64,000 nt of DNA from Lewinella sp. JB7. Lineage in GTDB: Bacteria > Bacteroidota > Bacteroidia > Chitinophagales > Saprospiraceae. The position numbers and the translations under genes were made by a program. The notes below the pieces were generated by a model. It was not told the origin of the DNA, searched no databases, and was given only the letters and a program-made list of their open reading frames with translations. Each line of letters opens with the position of its first letter. Position 1 is the stretch's first letter. The stretch covers positions 183,716-247,715 of the forward strand of contig NZ_JANCTD010000009.1 of assembly GCF_024297185.1 (NCBI RefSeq). Direction: 5' to 3'. This document shows positions 36,377 to 46,432 of this stretch, piece after piece.

Positions 36377-37888
36377 ATGAAGATATTGCTAAAGACGCTT
36401 CCCTACCTCTGCCTGGTGCTGCTGGTCGCGAGCTGTAACCGCAACAACGAACGATCGCGTACGACCAACTGGAAGTACAACGACGAGAAGTGGGGTGGCT
36501 ACGAACGAAATGACGACTTCGACGGTCAGGAAACGCCCCCGAACATGGTGCTCATTCCGGGCGGTACGTTCGTGATGGGTTATACGGAAGAGGACGTTCC
36601 CTACGACTGGGACAACATTCCCCGCCGCGTCACAGTGGCGAGCTTCTACATGGACCAGACCGAGATCGCCAACGAAGACTATCTGCTATACCTCGACTGG
36701 ACGCAGGATGTATACAGTGAGTACCCCGAAGTACTGCTGGCCGCCCTGCCCGACACATTGGTATGGCGCGACGAGCTTTCCTTCAATGAGCCCTACGTGA
36801 CCGGTTACCTGCGTCACCCCGCTTACGCCCAGCACCCCGTGGTGGGTGTCTCGTGGGTACAGGCGCGGGAGTACAGCCGCTGGCGGACCGACCGCGTAAA
36901 CGAGGCCATCCTCATCGATAAGGGCATTCAGGAGGAGCGACCCGACCAGAGCGGTTCCGACGTTTTCGTTACGGATGCTTACCTCGCCGGACAGTACGAA
37001 GGGGTAGAGCGTAAGGGTAAGAAGGATATGAAAACCGGCGGCACCCGCCCGGTACGTCTTGCCGACGGCATCCTACAGCCCGATTTCCGCCTGCCTACCG
37101 AAGCGGAATGGGAGTATGCCGCCCTGGCCCTGCAGGGACTGCAGGAAAACGAAAAGGACGAGAACTACACCGACCGCCGCATCTATCCCTGGAGCGGTAC
37201 GAGCCTTCGCTACCAGAAGCACGACAAAAACCAGGGTAAGATGTACGCCAACTTCAAGCGCGGAGCTGGTGACTACAGTGGTATCGCCGGAAAGCCGAAC
37301 GACGAGAACATGATCACCAGCAACGTCTTCGACAACTTCCCCAACGACTTCGGCCTGTACAACATGGCCGGCAACGTCAACGAGTGGGTGCTGGACCTTT
37401 ACCGTCCGCTCACTACCCAGACGCTGGTCGACGTACAGAACCACGACCTGAACAGCTTCCGCGGTAACGACTTCCAGAATATCAAGCGCGATCAGGACGG
37501 CAAGGCCGTCGAAAAGGACAGCCTCGGACGTCTCATCTACGTACCCGTAGAGGATGCGGAGGTGGCCGATCGCGATAACTACAACCGTGGTCGGGTGTAC
37601 GACTACCTCGACGGTGATGAGGAGAGCGGTGCGGAGTACGCTACCGATCGGTATACCCTCATCAGCGACAAGGCCCGGGTGTACAAGGGCGGCAGCTGGG
37701 CCGACCGTGCTTACTGGCTCAGCCCCGGTACCCGTCGCTTCCTGGATCAGGATCGTGGTTCGCGGACTATCGGATTCCGGTGTGCCATGGTACGGGTCGG
37801 CAACAGTGCCGGCGTGGATGAAGCCAAGGTCAACCGCTTCGGCATCAAGCCCGGTAAAACGAAGAACCGGCGACGTTCCCGTCGTTAG
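36377..37888 (+). CDS. gldJ: Gliding motility lipoprotein GldJ
   Basis: 503 residues. Lipoprotein signal ending LVASC with Cys20 as the lipidation site. A SUMF1/formylglycine-generating-enzyme-like domain covers about residues 55-480: PPNMVLIPGGTFVMGYTEEDVPYDWDNIPRRV, DQTEIANEDYLLYL, HPVVGVSWVQAREYSRW, FRLPTEAEWEYAA, NMAGNVNEWVLDLY and the C-terminal GGSWADRAYWLSPGTRRFLD. GldJ is needed for gliding and for stability of the T9SS ring proteins GldK/GldN in Flavobacterium. The following murF is the same gene order seen in other Bacteroidota, which supports GldJ over its paralogue GldK. A terminator separates the two. Confidence 0.88.
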   Translation: MKILLKTLPYLCLVLLVASCNRNNERSRTTNWKYNDEKWGGYERNDDFDGQETPPNMVLIPGGTFVMGYTEEDVPYDWDNIPRRVTVASFYMDQTEIANEDYLLYLDWTQDVYSEYPEVLLAALPDTLVWRDELSFNEPYVTGYLRHPAYAQHPVVGVSWVQAREYSRWRTDRVNEAILIDKGIQEERPDQSGSDVFVTDAYLAGQYEGVERKGKKDMKTGGTRPVRLADGILQPDFRLPTEAEWEYAALALQGLQENEKDENYTDRRIYPWSGTSLRYQKHDKNQGKMYANFKRGAGDYSGIAGKPNDENMITSNVFDNFPNDFGLYNMAGNVNEWVLDLYRPLTTQTLVDVQNHDLNSFRGNDFQNIKRDQDGKAVEKDSLGRLIYVPVEDAEVADRDNYNRGRVYDYLDGDEESGAEYATDRYTLISDKARVYKGGSWADRAYWLSPGTRRFLDQDRGSRTIGFRCAMVRVGNSAGVDEAKVNRFGIKPGKTKNRRRSRR

Positions 37889-37906
37889 GATCATAGGACA
37901 CTCCTA

Positions 37907-37944
37907 AAATGCCCCGCCCGAAATATCGGACGGGGCATTTTTAA
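37907..37944 (+). terminator. Rho-independent terminator between gldJ and murF
   Basis: AAATGCCCCG (37907-37916) pairs with CGGGGCATTT (37931-37940), and the apex is extended by a CCG/CGG pair. A TTTTT run follows. Confidence 0.85.
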
Positions 37945-37959
37945 TTGACCCCCCTCCCG

Positions 37960-37967
37960 TAGTTTTA
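37960..37967 (+). promoter_or_regulatory. murF: Near-consensus -7 element (TAGTTTTA) of murF
   Basis: One mismatch from TAnnTTTG, 4 nt before the murF ATG. It directly follows the gldJ terminator, so murF likely has its own, possibly leaderless, transcript. Confidence 0.3.
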
Positions 37968-37971
37968 CGCG

Positions 37972-39303
37972 ATGAATCCTTTCGTGCGTATTCCGGATCT
38001 GTACGAGATCTACCTCCGCCATCCGGTGATCAGTATTGATAGCCGGCGGGTAAGTCAGGGCGGACTTTTCGTGGCCCTGCGCGGCGATCGCGTCGACGGA
38101 AATCACTATGCGGCCCGTGCGCTGCAACAGGGGGCGGCCTACGCGATCGTCGACGACCCGGCGGTGATACCCGATACCGGTGACGGTCGCTACCTCCTCG
38201 TAGAGAACAGTCTGCTGGCACTGCAGCAGTTGGCACGTCACCACCGTCAGGAGTTCATGATGCCCGTACTGGCCATCACCGGCAGCAACGGAAAAACGAC
38301 GACCAAGGAACTGATCGCGGCGGTCATGTCACAGCAGTACGGAGTCCACGCCACGCCCGGTAACTACAACAATCACCTGGGATTACCCCTGACGATCCTG
38401 TCCATGCCCGCCGACACCGATCTACTGATCCTGGAAATGGGTGCGAACCATCGGGGCGAGATCGCAGCCCTCTGCGAGATCGGTCGACCGACCCACGGAC
38501 TGGTGACGAACGTCGGCGACGCTCACCTGGAGGGTTTCGGGGGCCGGGAGGGAGTACGCAAGGGGAAGGCCGAGCTGTTCGAGTTTTTGGCCGATACCGG
38601 CGGAATCGCCTTTGTCAATACCGATGAACCTCACCTGATCGACATGGCCGGAGGCAGAGTACGGGTGATCCCCTACTTCACCAGCGCATCCCCCTCCCCG
38701 CTCGTCCAGGGGGTAGAGGTGAAAACGGAGTCCGTACATCCTAAGATCAGCGTCAGCTACCTGAGTGAGCACCGTGAACTCGTTACCTGCGTGACCCAGC
38801 TCAGCGGTATGCACAATCTGCAGAACGTGAAATCCGCCGTTGCGGTAGGAAAATACTTCAAGGTTCCGGGCGCATCCATCGCTGCCGCCCTTACCGCTTA
38901 CCATCCTGAAAACCACCGCAGCCAGTGGATGGAGCACCGTAAACTGCGTTTTTACTGGGACGCGTATAATGCCAATCCGAGTAGCGTCCTCGCGGCGCTG
39001 ACGGGTTTCGCGGCCGCGACTACACCCGAAGAAAGCGTGGTAGTCCTCGGAGAGATGCGGGAATTAGGGGTGGCGGGTCCGGCCGCGCACCGGGAAGTGG
39101 TGTTGCGGGCGGGGCAGGTCGCGCGGACCGTATTATTGGTGGGGGCGGAGATGAAGTCGGTTGCTGAGGAGTTTGAGCGACCGTACTTCACCAGCAGTAC
39201 GGAATTAGCGGATTGGTTCTGGCGGCAGGACTGGTCCGGAAAAACGATCTTCGTGAAGGGCAGTCGGGGGAATCGTCTGGAAGCGCTGCTCGCGCAGGAT
39301 TAA
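37972..39303 (+). CDS. murF: UDP-N-acetylmuramoyl-tripeptide--D-alanyl-D-alanine ligase
   Basis: 443 residues. Adds D-Ala-D-Ala to the peptidoglycan precursor in the cytoplasm. N-terminal substrate domain (SIDSRRVSQGGLFVALRGDRVDG), the ATP-binding loop ITGSNGKTTTKE at residues 102-113, NYNNHLGLPLT, LEMGANHRGEIA, DAYNANPSS and LGEMRELG are all in place. The stop codon overlaps the convergent antiporter stop by 3 nt. Confidence 0.95.
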   Translation: MNPFVRIPDLYEIYLRHPVISIDSRRVSQGGLFVALRGDRVDGNHYAARALQQGAAYAIVDDPAVIPDTGDGRYLLVENSLLALQQLARHHRQEFMMPVLAITGSNGKTTTKELIAAVMSQQYGVHATPGNYNNHLGLPLTILSMPADTDLLILEMGANHRGEIAALCEIGRPTHGLVTNVGDAHLEGFGGREGVRKGKAELFEFLADTGGIAFVNTDEPHLIDMAGGRVRVIPYFTSASPSPLVQGVEVKTESVHPKISVSYLSEHRELVTCVTQLSGMHNLQNVKSAVAVGKYFKVPGASIAAALTAYHPENHRSQWMEHRKLRFYWDAYNANPSSVLAALTGFAAATTPEESVVVLGEMRELGVAGPAAHREVVLRAGQVARTVLLVGAEMKSVAEEFERPYFTSSTELADWFWRQDWSGKTIFVKGSRGNRLEALLAQD

Positions 39304-41168
39304 ACTTCGATGGCGCGGGTTTCGGGCTGGTGTTCCGGGCTTTCTTGCATGACTCCCCGGGGATTGCCCAGATAGTACAGCGTATCTCCCGTCGACACCG
39401 ACACCGCTGCTTCCCCCGCCGGGATGAAGGTGATGTCTCCGTGCTCCGCGCAGCGTAGGTAAAGGGGGATGGCCTTTTCTTCCCGGAGTTGCGCGAGTAC
39501 CGTCGGGTAGTCGGCGGTTTCGGTCAGTTCCACGGCTTGCACTTCCCCGAAATTACGGGCGGCCCGGTTGAAGAGCAGATAGCTGGCGTAGTGTCCGAAG
39601 AGAGCTTCGTGGCCGTAGCGCTGTGCCTGAATTTCCTTGCGGGTGACCAGGCGGTAGGCTCCGCGGATGCCTTCCCGGCTACGGTAGTTGTTGAGCAAAT
39701 AGAAGTTATCCTCGTCGTTGCCGGTAAGGGCGAGGATGTAGCCGATGTCCGTCAGGTCGATCTGGCTATCGAGTTCGTCGGAATTGAACTGCACCTTGAT
39801 GACGTTCAGATGTACTTCCTCCGCGATATCGAATTCCGCGCGGTTGGGGGTTACGAGCGTTACGTCCCTTCCGCTCTCCTGCAGCGACAGTCCTAGCTGG
39901 CGGGCACCTTCGGAGGCCCCGAAGATCAGTACGCCACTTCCGCGGGGCAGGCTGACCCGGAGCTTACGCGCGATGTAACCGGCCAGGGTAGCGTTGAGGA
40001 GTACGGTACCCAGTACGATCAGAAAGACTAAAGGGGTGATGTACTCGGCATCCGCGATTCCTTCCTTTGCCAGTTCGATACCGAATAGGGATGCGACGCC
40101 CGCCGCCACGATGCCCCGCGGCCCGACCCAACTGATGAAGGCCTTGTCCCGCCAACTGAGGTCCGACTTCATCAAACTCCAGAACACCCCGAGGGGGCGG
40201 GCCAGAAAGACGACGACCAAAAAGACGAGGAGGCTTTCCTGGGTCAGCACCAGAGTGATCTGATCCACGGTCATGTTGGCCGAAAGCAGAATGAAAAGCA
40301 GTGAGATCAGCAGAAGGGTTAGGCTTTCTTTGAAGTCGAGAATGTCGTGCAGGAAGGGGACCTCCCGGTTGGCCAGGTAAGCGCCCATAACTACGGTGGT
40401 GAGGAGGCCACTTTCGTGGACGATAGCGTCCGAAACCAGAAAGGCGCCGACCACGAAGCCCAGGGTAACGATGTTGAGCAGGTACTTAGGCACGTAAAAC
40501 CGGCTGATCAGGAAGAAGAGCAGGTGACCGATCACGAAACCCAGGCCGATGCCGACCAATCCCGCCTGGAAGAACTTTACCAGCGACTGGTACACCGTCG
40601 CCGCCGGGTCGTAGTAGGCGACGATGAAGTTGTAGAATAGTACGGCGAGGAACGCGCCCACCGGATCGATGACTATGCTTTCCCACTTCAGTACCGTCGC
40701 TACCTGTCGCTTGACGTTGATCTGCCGCATAATGGGAGTGATGACGGTAGGACCGGTGACCACGATGAGGGTGGAAAAAAGGAAGGCGATCTGCCAGTTG
40801 AGGCCCATGACGAAGTGCGCCGCAAAGCCGGCAATGATGGTCGTCGTGAAGGCGCCGTAGGTGGTCAGGCGAAAGATGCTATCGGCTAATCCCCGGATTT
40901 CCTTGAGGCGTAGGGTCAGTCCGCCCTCGAAGAGGATGAGTCCGATGGATAAAGACACGAAACTGTACAGCAGATTACCCGGGAACAAACCGGTACCCGC
41001 CTCGCTATCGAAGCGGGGGCTGAGCAGTCGGTGCCCGCTGTACCACTCCCAGCCCGGACCAATGAGTATGCCCGCTAAAATTAGGGGAAGAATTGCGGGA
41101 ACCCGCAGTCGCCAGGCGATCCACTGGGCAACGACGCCAATGATGATCAGGCTTCCGATTTCGTACAT
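39300..41168 (-). CDS. CPA-family cation/proton antiporter with C-terminal TrkA-N domain
   Basis: 622 residues, paralogous over its whole length to the protein at 13967-15859. About 12 transmembrane helices, GPTVITPIMRQ, WVGPRGIVAAG, then a nucleotide-binding domain from about residue 412 (GVLIFGASEGARQLGLSL, followed by VTPNRAEFDIAE). The C-terminal 80 residues look like a TrkA-C-type regulatory region. It faces the murF stop with a 4-nt overlap (39300-39303). Ion choice cannot be derived; two homologues suggest separate pH or salt roles in a marine organism (inference). Confidence 0.9.
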   Translation of the reverse strand: MYEIGSLIIIGVVAQWIAWRLRVPAILPLILAGILIGPGWEWYSGHRLLSPRFDSEAGTGLFPGNLLYSFVSLSIGLILFEGGLTLRLKEIRGLADSIFRLTTYGAFTTTIIAGFAAHFVMGLNWQIAFLFSTLIVVTGPTVITPIMRQINVKRQVATVLKWESIVIDPVGAFLAVLFYNFIVAYYDPAATVYQSLVKFFQAGLVGIGLGFVIGHLLFFLISRFYVPKYLLNIVTLGFVVGAFLVSDAIVHESGLLTTVVMGAYLANREVPFLHDILDFKESLTLLLISLLFILLSANMTVDQITLVLTQESLLVFLVVVFLARPLGVFWSLMKSDLSWRDKAFISWVGPRGIVAAGVASLFGIELAKEGIADAEYITPLVFLIVLGTVLLNATLAGYIARKLRVSLPRGSGVLIFGASEGARQLGLSLQESGRDVTLVTPNRAEFDIAEEVHLNVIKVQFNSDELDSQIDLTDIGYILALTGNDEDNFYLLNNYRSREGIRGAYRLVTRKEIQAQRYGHEALFGHYASYLLFNRAARNFGEVQAVELTETADYPTVLAQLREEKAIPLYLRCAEHGDITFIPAGEAAVSVSTGDTLYYLGNPRGVMQESPEHQPETRAIEV

Positions 41169-41194
41169 GGAAGTAAATTGCCAGGGATGGGAAG

Positions 41195-41223
41195 TTGTTT
41201 ATCCGTTGCGGGGGTTATCTTCG
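41195..41223 (+). promoter_or_regulatory. Candidate promoter TTG-N18-TATCTTCG
   Basis: TTG at 41195-41197 and TATCTTCG (one mismatch from the -7 consensus) at 41216-41223 are separated by 18 nt, close to the Bacteroidota spacing. The start GTG of the next gene is at 41253. Confidence 0.4.
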
Positions 41224-41252
41224 CCGGCCAGACCCTTACTAAAACCCAACCC

Positions 41253-41543
41253 GTGACCCGCCAGGAATTTGACGCTTCGCTTGCCGAAGCCGCCCCACCG
41301 CCGTCCTTCGGTCGCGAGCTCACGTCCCTCTGGTGGATCTCCCGAAACCAGTGGCAGCGCGCCCACGACCTGGTCGACAAGGCACCCGGCCCCGACGCCG
41401 CCTGGGTACATGCCTACCTGCACCGGGTGGAGGGAGACGAGGCAAATGCGGGATACTGGTACCGGCGGGCCGGTAAGCAAAAACCAGACCTCGGCCTGTC
41501 CAAGGAGCGAGATGCCCTCCTCGAGTATTTTCTGAGTAAATAA
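41253..41543 (+). CDS. Conserved small helical protein
   Basis: 96 residues from a GTG at 41253 (TRQEFDASLAEAAPPPSFGREL); the frame is open to a TTG at 41178, but that part overlaps the promoter. It contains LTSLWWISRNQWQRAHDLVDKAPGPDAAWVHAYLHR and EGDEANAGYWYRRAGK, a TPR-like pattern found in small Bacteroidota proteins of unknown function. The stop lies 40 nt before the peptidylprolyl isomerase start. Confidence 0.7.
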   Translation: MTRQEFDASLAEAAPPPSFGRELTSLWWISRNQWQRAHDLVDKAPGPDAAWVHAYLHRVEGDEANAGYWYRRAGKQKPDLGLSKERDALLEYFLSK

Positions 41544-41583
41544 GATGCCGGGAACAAACGGCGTTTACTTCCAAACTCCTTCC

Positions 41584-42459
41584 ATGCGCATTGTTTTTCT
41601 GCTCCTGCCCGTTTTCCTGCTTACCCACTGTGCCCGTCCAATCGCGAAATTTTCCCCGGTGGAACGGAGCGTGGCCGCGGCCGACACCGTGGCGTTCCGC
41701 AATGCGTCACAAAAGGCCGTGGCGTATCACTGGGATTTCGGTAACGGAAAAACCAGTACCGTGGCCGAGCCGGAGATGCGGTACTTCAAGTCCGGAGACT
41801 ACGCGGTCGTGCTTACGGCTACGAACGAAAAAGGTAAATCCAGAACCACCACTCAAACCATCACCGTGACTCCTCCCAACGAATGCCTCGTCCGAATTGA
41901 AACCAGCCAGGGTGATATGCTCGCCCGACTGTCCGACCTCACCCCCCAGCACCAGGACAACTTCGTCAAACTGGCGGAGGAAAATTTTTACGATAGCTTG
42001 CTCTTTCACCGGGTCATCGAAGGATTCATGATCCAGGGCGGCGATCCCGACAGTAAGAACGCCGCTCCGAATGCCCGCCTCGGAAGCGGGGGACCGGGGT
42101 ACCAGGTGCCCGCGGAATTCGATCCCTCGCTGGCCCACGTGAAGGGGGCTATCGCGGCGGCCCGCACCAACAACCCCCAGAAACTGAGCAGCGGCTCCCA
42201 GTTTTACATCGTGCACGGTCGGCCCGTCACCGAAGCGGAACTTAACCGGCAGGAGAGTCAAACCGGGGTCCGCTACCCCAGCGACGTGCGGGAAGCTTAC
42301 CTCCAACACGGGGGTGTTCCCTTCCTGGATCAGAATTATACCGTCTTCGGTCAGGTGATCGAAGGACTGGATGTCATCGATAAGATTGCCGCAATGGCGA
42401 CCGGCGCCGGCGACCGGCCCCAGGAGGATGTATCCATGAAGATTTCATTGGTGCGTTAG
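41584..42459 (+). CDS. Lipoprotein peptidylprolyl isomerase with PKD domain
   Basis: 291 residues from the ATG at 41584. Lipobox LLTHC with Cys16. A PKD domain follows (about residues 25-95; FRNASQKAVAYHWDFGNGKTSTVAEP), then a cyclophilin-type PPIase domain (about 105-291): FYDSLLFHRVIEGFMIQGGDP, SGSQFYIVHG and the C-terminal FGQVIEGLDVIDKIA. The arrangement suggests a periplasmic or surface-facing folding catalyst for exported proteins. Confidence 0.9.
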   Translation: MRIVFLLLPVFLLTHCARPIAKFSPVERSVAAADTVAFRNASQKAVAYHWDFGNGKTSTVAEPEMRYFKSGDYAVVLTATNEKGKSRTTTQTITVTPPNECLVRIETSQGDMLARLSDLTPQHQDNFVKLAEENFYDSLLFHRVIEGFMIQGGDPDSKNAAPNARLGSGGPGYQVPAEFDPSLAHVKGAIAAARTNNPQKLSSGSQFYIVHGRPVTEAELNRQESQTGVRYPSDVREAYLQHGGVPFLDQNYTVFGQVIEGLDVIDKIAAMATGAGDRPQEDVSMKISLVR

Positions 42460-42498
42460 GAGATTCCTATCTTCACCGCCCTAGGACAATCCAGCGGA

Positions 42499-43278
42499 AT
42501 GAAGGATACGACAATATTGGGCGTCGACGTAGGCGCAACCGGGTTTAAGGGCGGACTGGTAGATATCAAGACCGGGGCCATGCTCACCGAACGCTTTCGC
42601 TTCGATACCCCCCAGCCGGCGACTCCCTCCGCCATGGCGTACACCTTCCGTAGTCTGATCGATCACTTCGAATATTCGGGCGTCGTCGGAGTCGGATTTC
42701 CGGCCGTGGTGCACCGCAATGTGGCGGGAAGCGCCTCGAACATCGATAAGGCCTGGATCGGCACCTCCATCTCCGAGACTTTCGGCCGGATGCGTGACGT
42801 ATCTATCTATGCCCTTAACGACGCGGATGCCGCCGGTATCGCTACCATGAACTTCGGCACCGGCCGCTCCCATAAGGAAGACGGTACGGTGGTAATGATC
42901 ACTATCGGTACCGGGCTGGGTGGGGCTATGTTTCTCGACGGCGAACTGATCCCCAACTTCGAACTCGGACAGCTCTATCTGAAGGGGATGGACATGGTCG
43001 CCGAAAAGTGGATCTCTAACAAGGTGCGAAAGGACAATAATATGGACTGGAAGACCTTCGGAAAGCGCCTGAACAAGTACCTGAAGCACGTAAACTCCAT
43101 CCTGAACCCCGATCTGATCATTCTCGGTGGCGGTGGCAGTAAGTACTACCTGGACTATAAGAAGTACCTAAAGTGCGAATGCGAGATCAAACCCGCCGAA
43201 ATGCGGAACACCGCCGGTACCGTCGGCGCCGCCCTGTATGCTTACCAGCGTCACCACCGGAAAGTAGCGGCGGTGTAA
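42499..43278 (+). CDS. ROK family kinase, polyphosphate glucokinase-like
   Basis: 259 residues. The phosphate-1 motif GVDVGATGFKGGLVD is at residues 7-21, NDADAAGIATMNFG follows and the phosphate-2 motif is TIGTGLGGAMFLDG. The pattern of these motifs, and the C-terminal NSILNPDLIILGGGGSKYY, fits the PPGK-type branch of ROK kinases, which phosphorylate glucose with polyphosphate (or ATP). The ROK zinc-binding cysteine motif is absent, as in PPGK. Substrate and donor are inferred from family. Confidence 0.82.
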   Translation: MKDTTILGVDVGATGFKGGLVDIKTGAMLTERFRFDTPQPATPSAMAYTFRSLIDHFEYSGVVGVGFPAVVHRNVAGSASNIDKAWIGTSISETFGRMRDVSIYALNDADAAGIATMNFGTGRSHKEDGTVVMITIGTGLGGAMFLDGELIPNFELGQLYLKGMDMVAEKWISNKVRKDNNMDWKTFGKRLNKYLKHVNSILNPDLIILGGGGSKYYLDYKKYLKCECEIKPAEMRNTAGTVGAALYAYQRHHRKVAAV

Positions 43279-44775
<1,497 letters not shown>

Positions 44776-44833
44776 GCGGAACGGGATTTCAGGGCGCGAA
44801 ATTACGGTATTCGGGGAGGATGGGGCCGGAAGA

Positions 44834-44920
44834 CACCGTTGGACGGTGTGACACCGTCCAACGGCTATAGCGGTCCAACGGCTATAGCGGTCCGACCGCT
44901 ATAGCCGTTGGACCGGTGCC
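44834..44920. repeat. Palindromic CCGTTGGACGGT repeat cluster, locus 2
   Basis: CACCGTTGGACGGTG is followed by two tandem 17-nt copies of CCAACGGCTATAGCGGT (44858-44874 and 44875-44891). A perfect inverted repeat with 22-nt arms (44871-44892 and 44894-44915) has only one base between the arms. The core ACCGTCCAACGGC matches locus 1 at 1335-1422; the linker here is CTATAG rather than CTAG. It lies in the 178-bp gap between cysS and the downstream glycosylase gene. Confidence 0.88.
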
Positions 44921-44953
44921 GGTGCCGGTACAGATGCGGCTCGCCCCCCGCCC

Positions 44954-45556
44954 TCACCCCATCTCCCACAGGTACCGACTCGCATAGCTGCGGTAGGGCC
45001 GCCAGGGTTCGGCCGCCGCGAGCATCGCGGTTACTAATGCCTTACCCTTCAGGTGGTGAAGATCGAAAAGAGCGATGAGGTTGCGGCGCACCACGAGATC
45101 ATCGAGGGGAAGCAGGTCGGGGCGTTTCAGGACGAACATCAGGACCATCTCGGCGGTCCACTGGCCCACGCCACGGATCTGGGTCAGAAGCGCCAGTATC
45201 TCTTCATCGCTGAGTCGCGACCAGTCCTGATCGATCAGCTTATGTTCGAGCCAGAATTCCGCGACCCCGTGCAGGTACCCGGCCTTGGACCTGCTCATGC
45301 CCACGGCCCGCAAGTCGGTCTCGCTCAGATCGAGCACGCGCTCCGGGTGGGGGTAGCCGTCAGGAAACAGGTCGAGAAAGCGGCCGAAGATGGTACCCGC
45401 GGCCCGACCGCTCAGCTGCTGGTAGGTAATGGAGCGAAGCAGACCGAAGTAGACGTCGCCCCCGTGATCGGGGCGGGGCTTTAGCGTATGGCGCTCGATG
45501 AGGGGTGCCAGCTTGTCGTGGCGGCGTAGGTGGTCGGCAATTGCGGGATCGATCAT
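44954..45556 (-). CDS. DNA-3-methyladenine glycosylase II family (AlkA-like HhH-GPD)
   Basis: 200 residues. Helix-hairpin-helix GPD DNA glycosylase: SITYQQLSGRAAGTIFGRFLD, the hairpin LTQIRGVGQWTAEMVLMFVL (LxxxxGVGxWTA) and the catalytic Asp in LPLDDLVVRRN. It excises alkylated purines to start base-excision repair. It lacks the extra N-terminal AlkA domain of E. coli, as many short bacterial homologues do. Its start lies 18 nt downstream of the flavin reductase stop on the same strand. Confidence 0.9.
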   Translation of the reverse strand: MIDPAIADHLRRHDKLAPLIERHTLKPRPDHGGDVYFGLLRSITYQQLSGRAAGTIFGRFLDLFPDGYPHPERVLDLSETDLRAVGMSRSKAGYLHGVAEFWLEHKLIDQDWSRLSDEEILALLTQIRGVGQWTAEMVLMFVLKRPDLLPLDDLVVRRNLIALFDLHHLKGKALVTAMLAAAEPWRPYRSYASRYLWEMG

Positions 45557-45574
45557 GGACAGCCGATCCGGAAG

Positions 45575-46114
45575 CTAGGTTCGGGGACTTACGCCTTCGT
45601 AGTGCTTGCGGGTATCCGCCTCCGTGATGGGTTGACCGCCATTACTGCGGGCACGGACGATACGACCGACGAATAGCAGGTGATCGCCGGGGGTAGTCAG
45701 GGCATCCTCGAGTTTGCATTCCAGAGTAGCAATGCCGCAATCGAGCAGGGGAGCGCCGGTTTCGCCTTCTTCGTAAGATATACCGTTGACGGAGTGATTG
45801 CTGTAGTCGACCTCCGTTTGCTGAGCGAACTTCTGGATGAGCTGTTCATCGTCTTTGCCGAGTACGGAGAGGGAGAAGGACTGCGCCCGCTGAATCGTTT
45901 CATTGAGATCGCTGTCCTTCTGTACGGCGATCGTAATCAGCGGTGGCTCGAAGCTCGACTGCATGGCCCAACTGACGGTGGCGGCGCTGACCCAATCTTC
46001 GTCGCGGCTGGTCAAGTCTTGCCCGTCCTTACGGGTAGCGACGATGTAATAACCGTAGGAAAGTTGTTTGAGGGCTTTGTCGAGGTCTTGACGGGTGGCG
46101 GATTGGTCGGCCAT
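45575..46114 (-). CDS. Flavin reductase family protein (FMN-binding split barrel)
   Basis: 179 residues from the ATG at 46114 (MADQSATRQDLDKALKQLSYGYYIVATRKDG); the longer frame to 46345 crosses the spacer and is spurious. Fits the HpaC-like FMN-binding domain: SAATVSWAMQSSFEPPLITIAVQKDSDLNETIQRAQSFSLSVL (in two halves) and LECKLEDALTTPGDHLLFVGRIV. It may supply reduced flavin to a partner oxygenase, but none is adjacent. Co-directional with the glycosylase gene. Confidence 0.87.
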   Translation of the reverse strand: MADQSATRQDLDKALKQLSYGYYIVATRKDGQDLTSRDEDWVSAATVSWAMQSSFEPPLITIAVQKDSDLNETIQRAQSFSLSVLGKDDEQLIQKFAQQTEVDYSNHSVNGISYEEGETGAPLLDCGIATLECKLEDALTTPGDHLLFVGRIVRARSNGGQPITEADTRKHYEGVSPRT

Positions 46115-46432
46115 AAGAATAGATAGTTTACGTGGATAATGCTTTATGTCCGGAGCGAAGCAAGTCGGTGGTGTGGTCCCGGAAGCCGGACTTATACCCG
46201 GAATCCGGTGAGCACGCGCCCGTCCCGCATCACTTCGCGCCGGGCTTATCCAACGGCCGGCTTTCCGGAGATGTTCGGGAAGCGCGGGAGCGGTGAGGGT
46301 CGGCCAAACAGCGGAGAAGGGGGAAATTGTCCGCCGCCGCGCCATCTTTTTATGACGACTTCATCCGCTTACGGGGCCTACCGCGTTACGTTGCTTCCGG
46401 GATGTCACATTGCTCCCGCGTACCCGCCGCAT
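46115..46432. other. 318-bp divergent spacer upstream of the MbnP-like gene
   Basis: No gene is visible. Contains GC-rich inverted segments around TCCGGAGC and CCGGAATCCGG at 46157-46209. No -7 element matching TAnnTTTG was found close to the MbnP start. Confidence 0.4.

Noticed and set aside
36377..37888. GldK rather than GldJ
   Set aside because: The WKYND...GGYE...GQET N-terminal pattern and the following murF fit GldJ; GldK usually lies with gldL, gldM and gldN, which are absent here.
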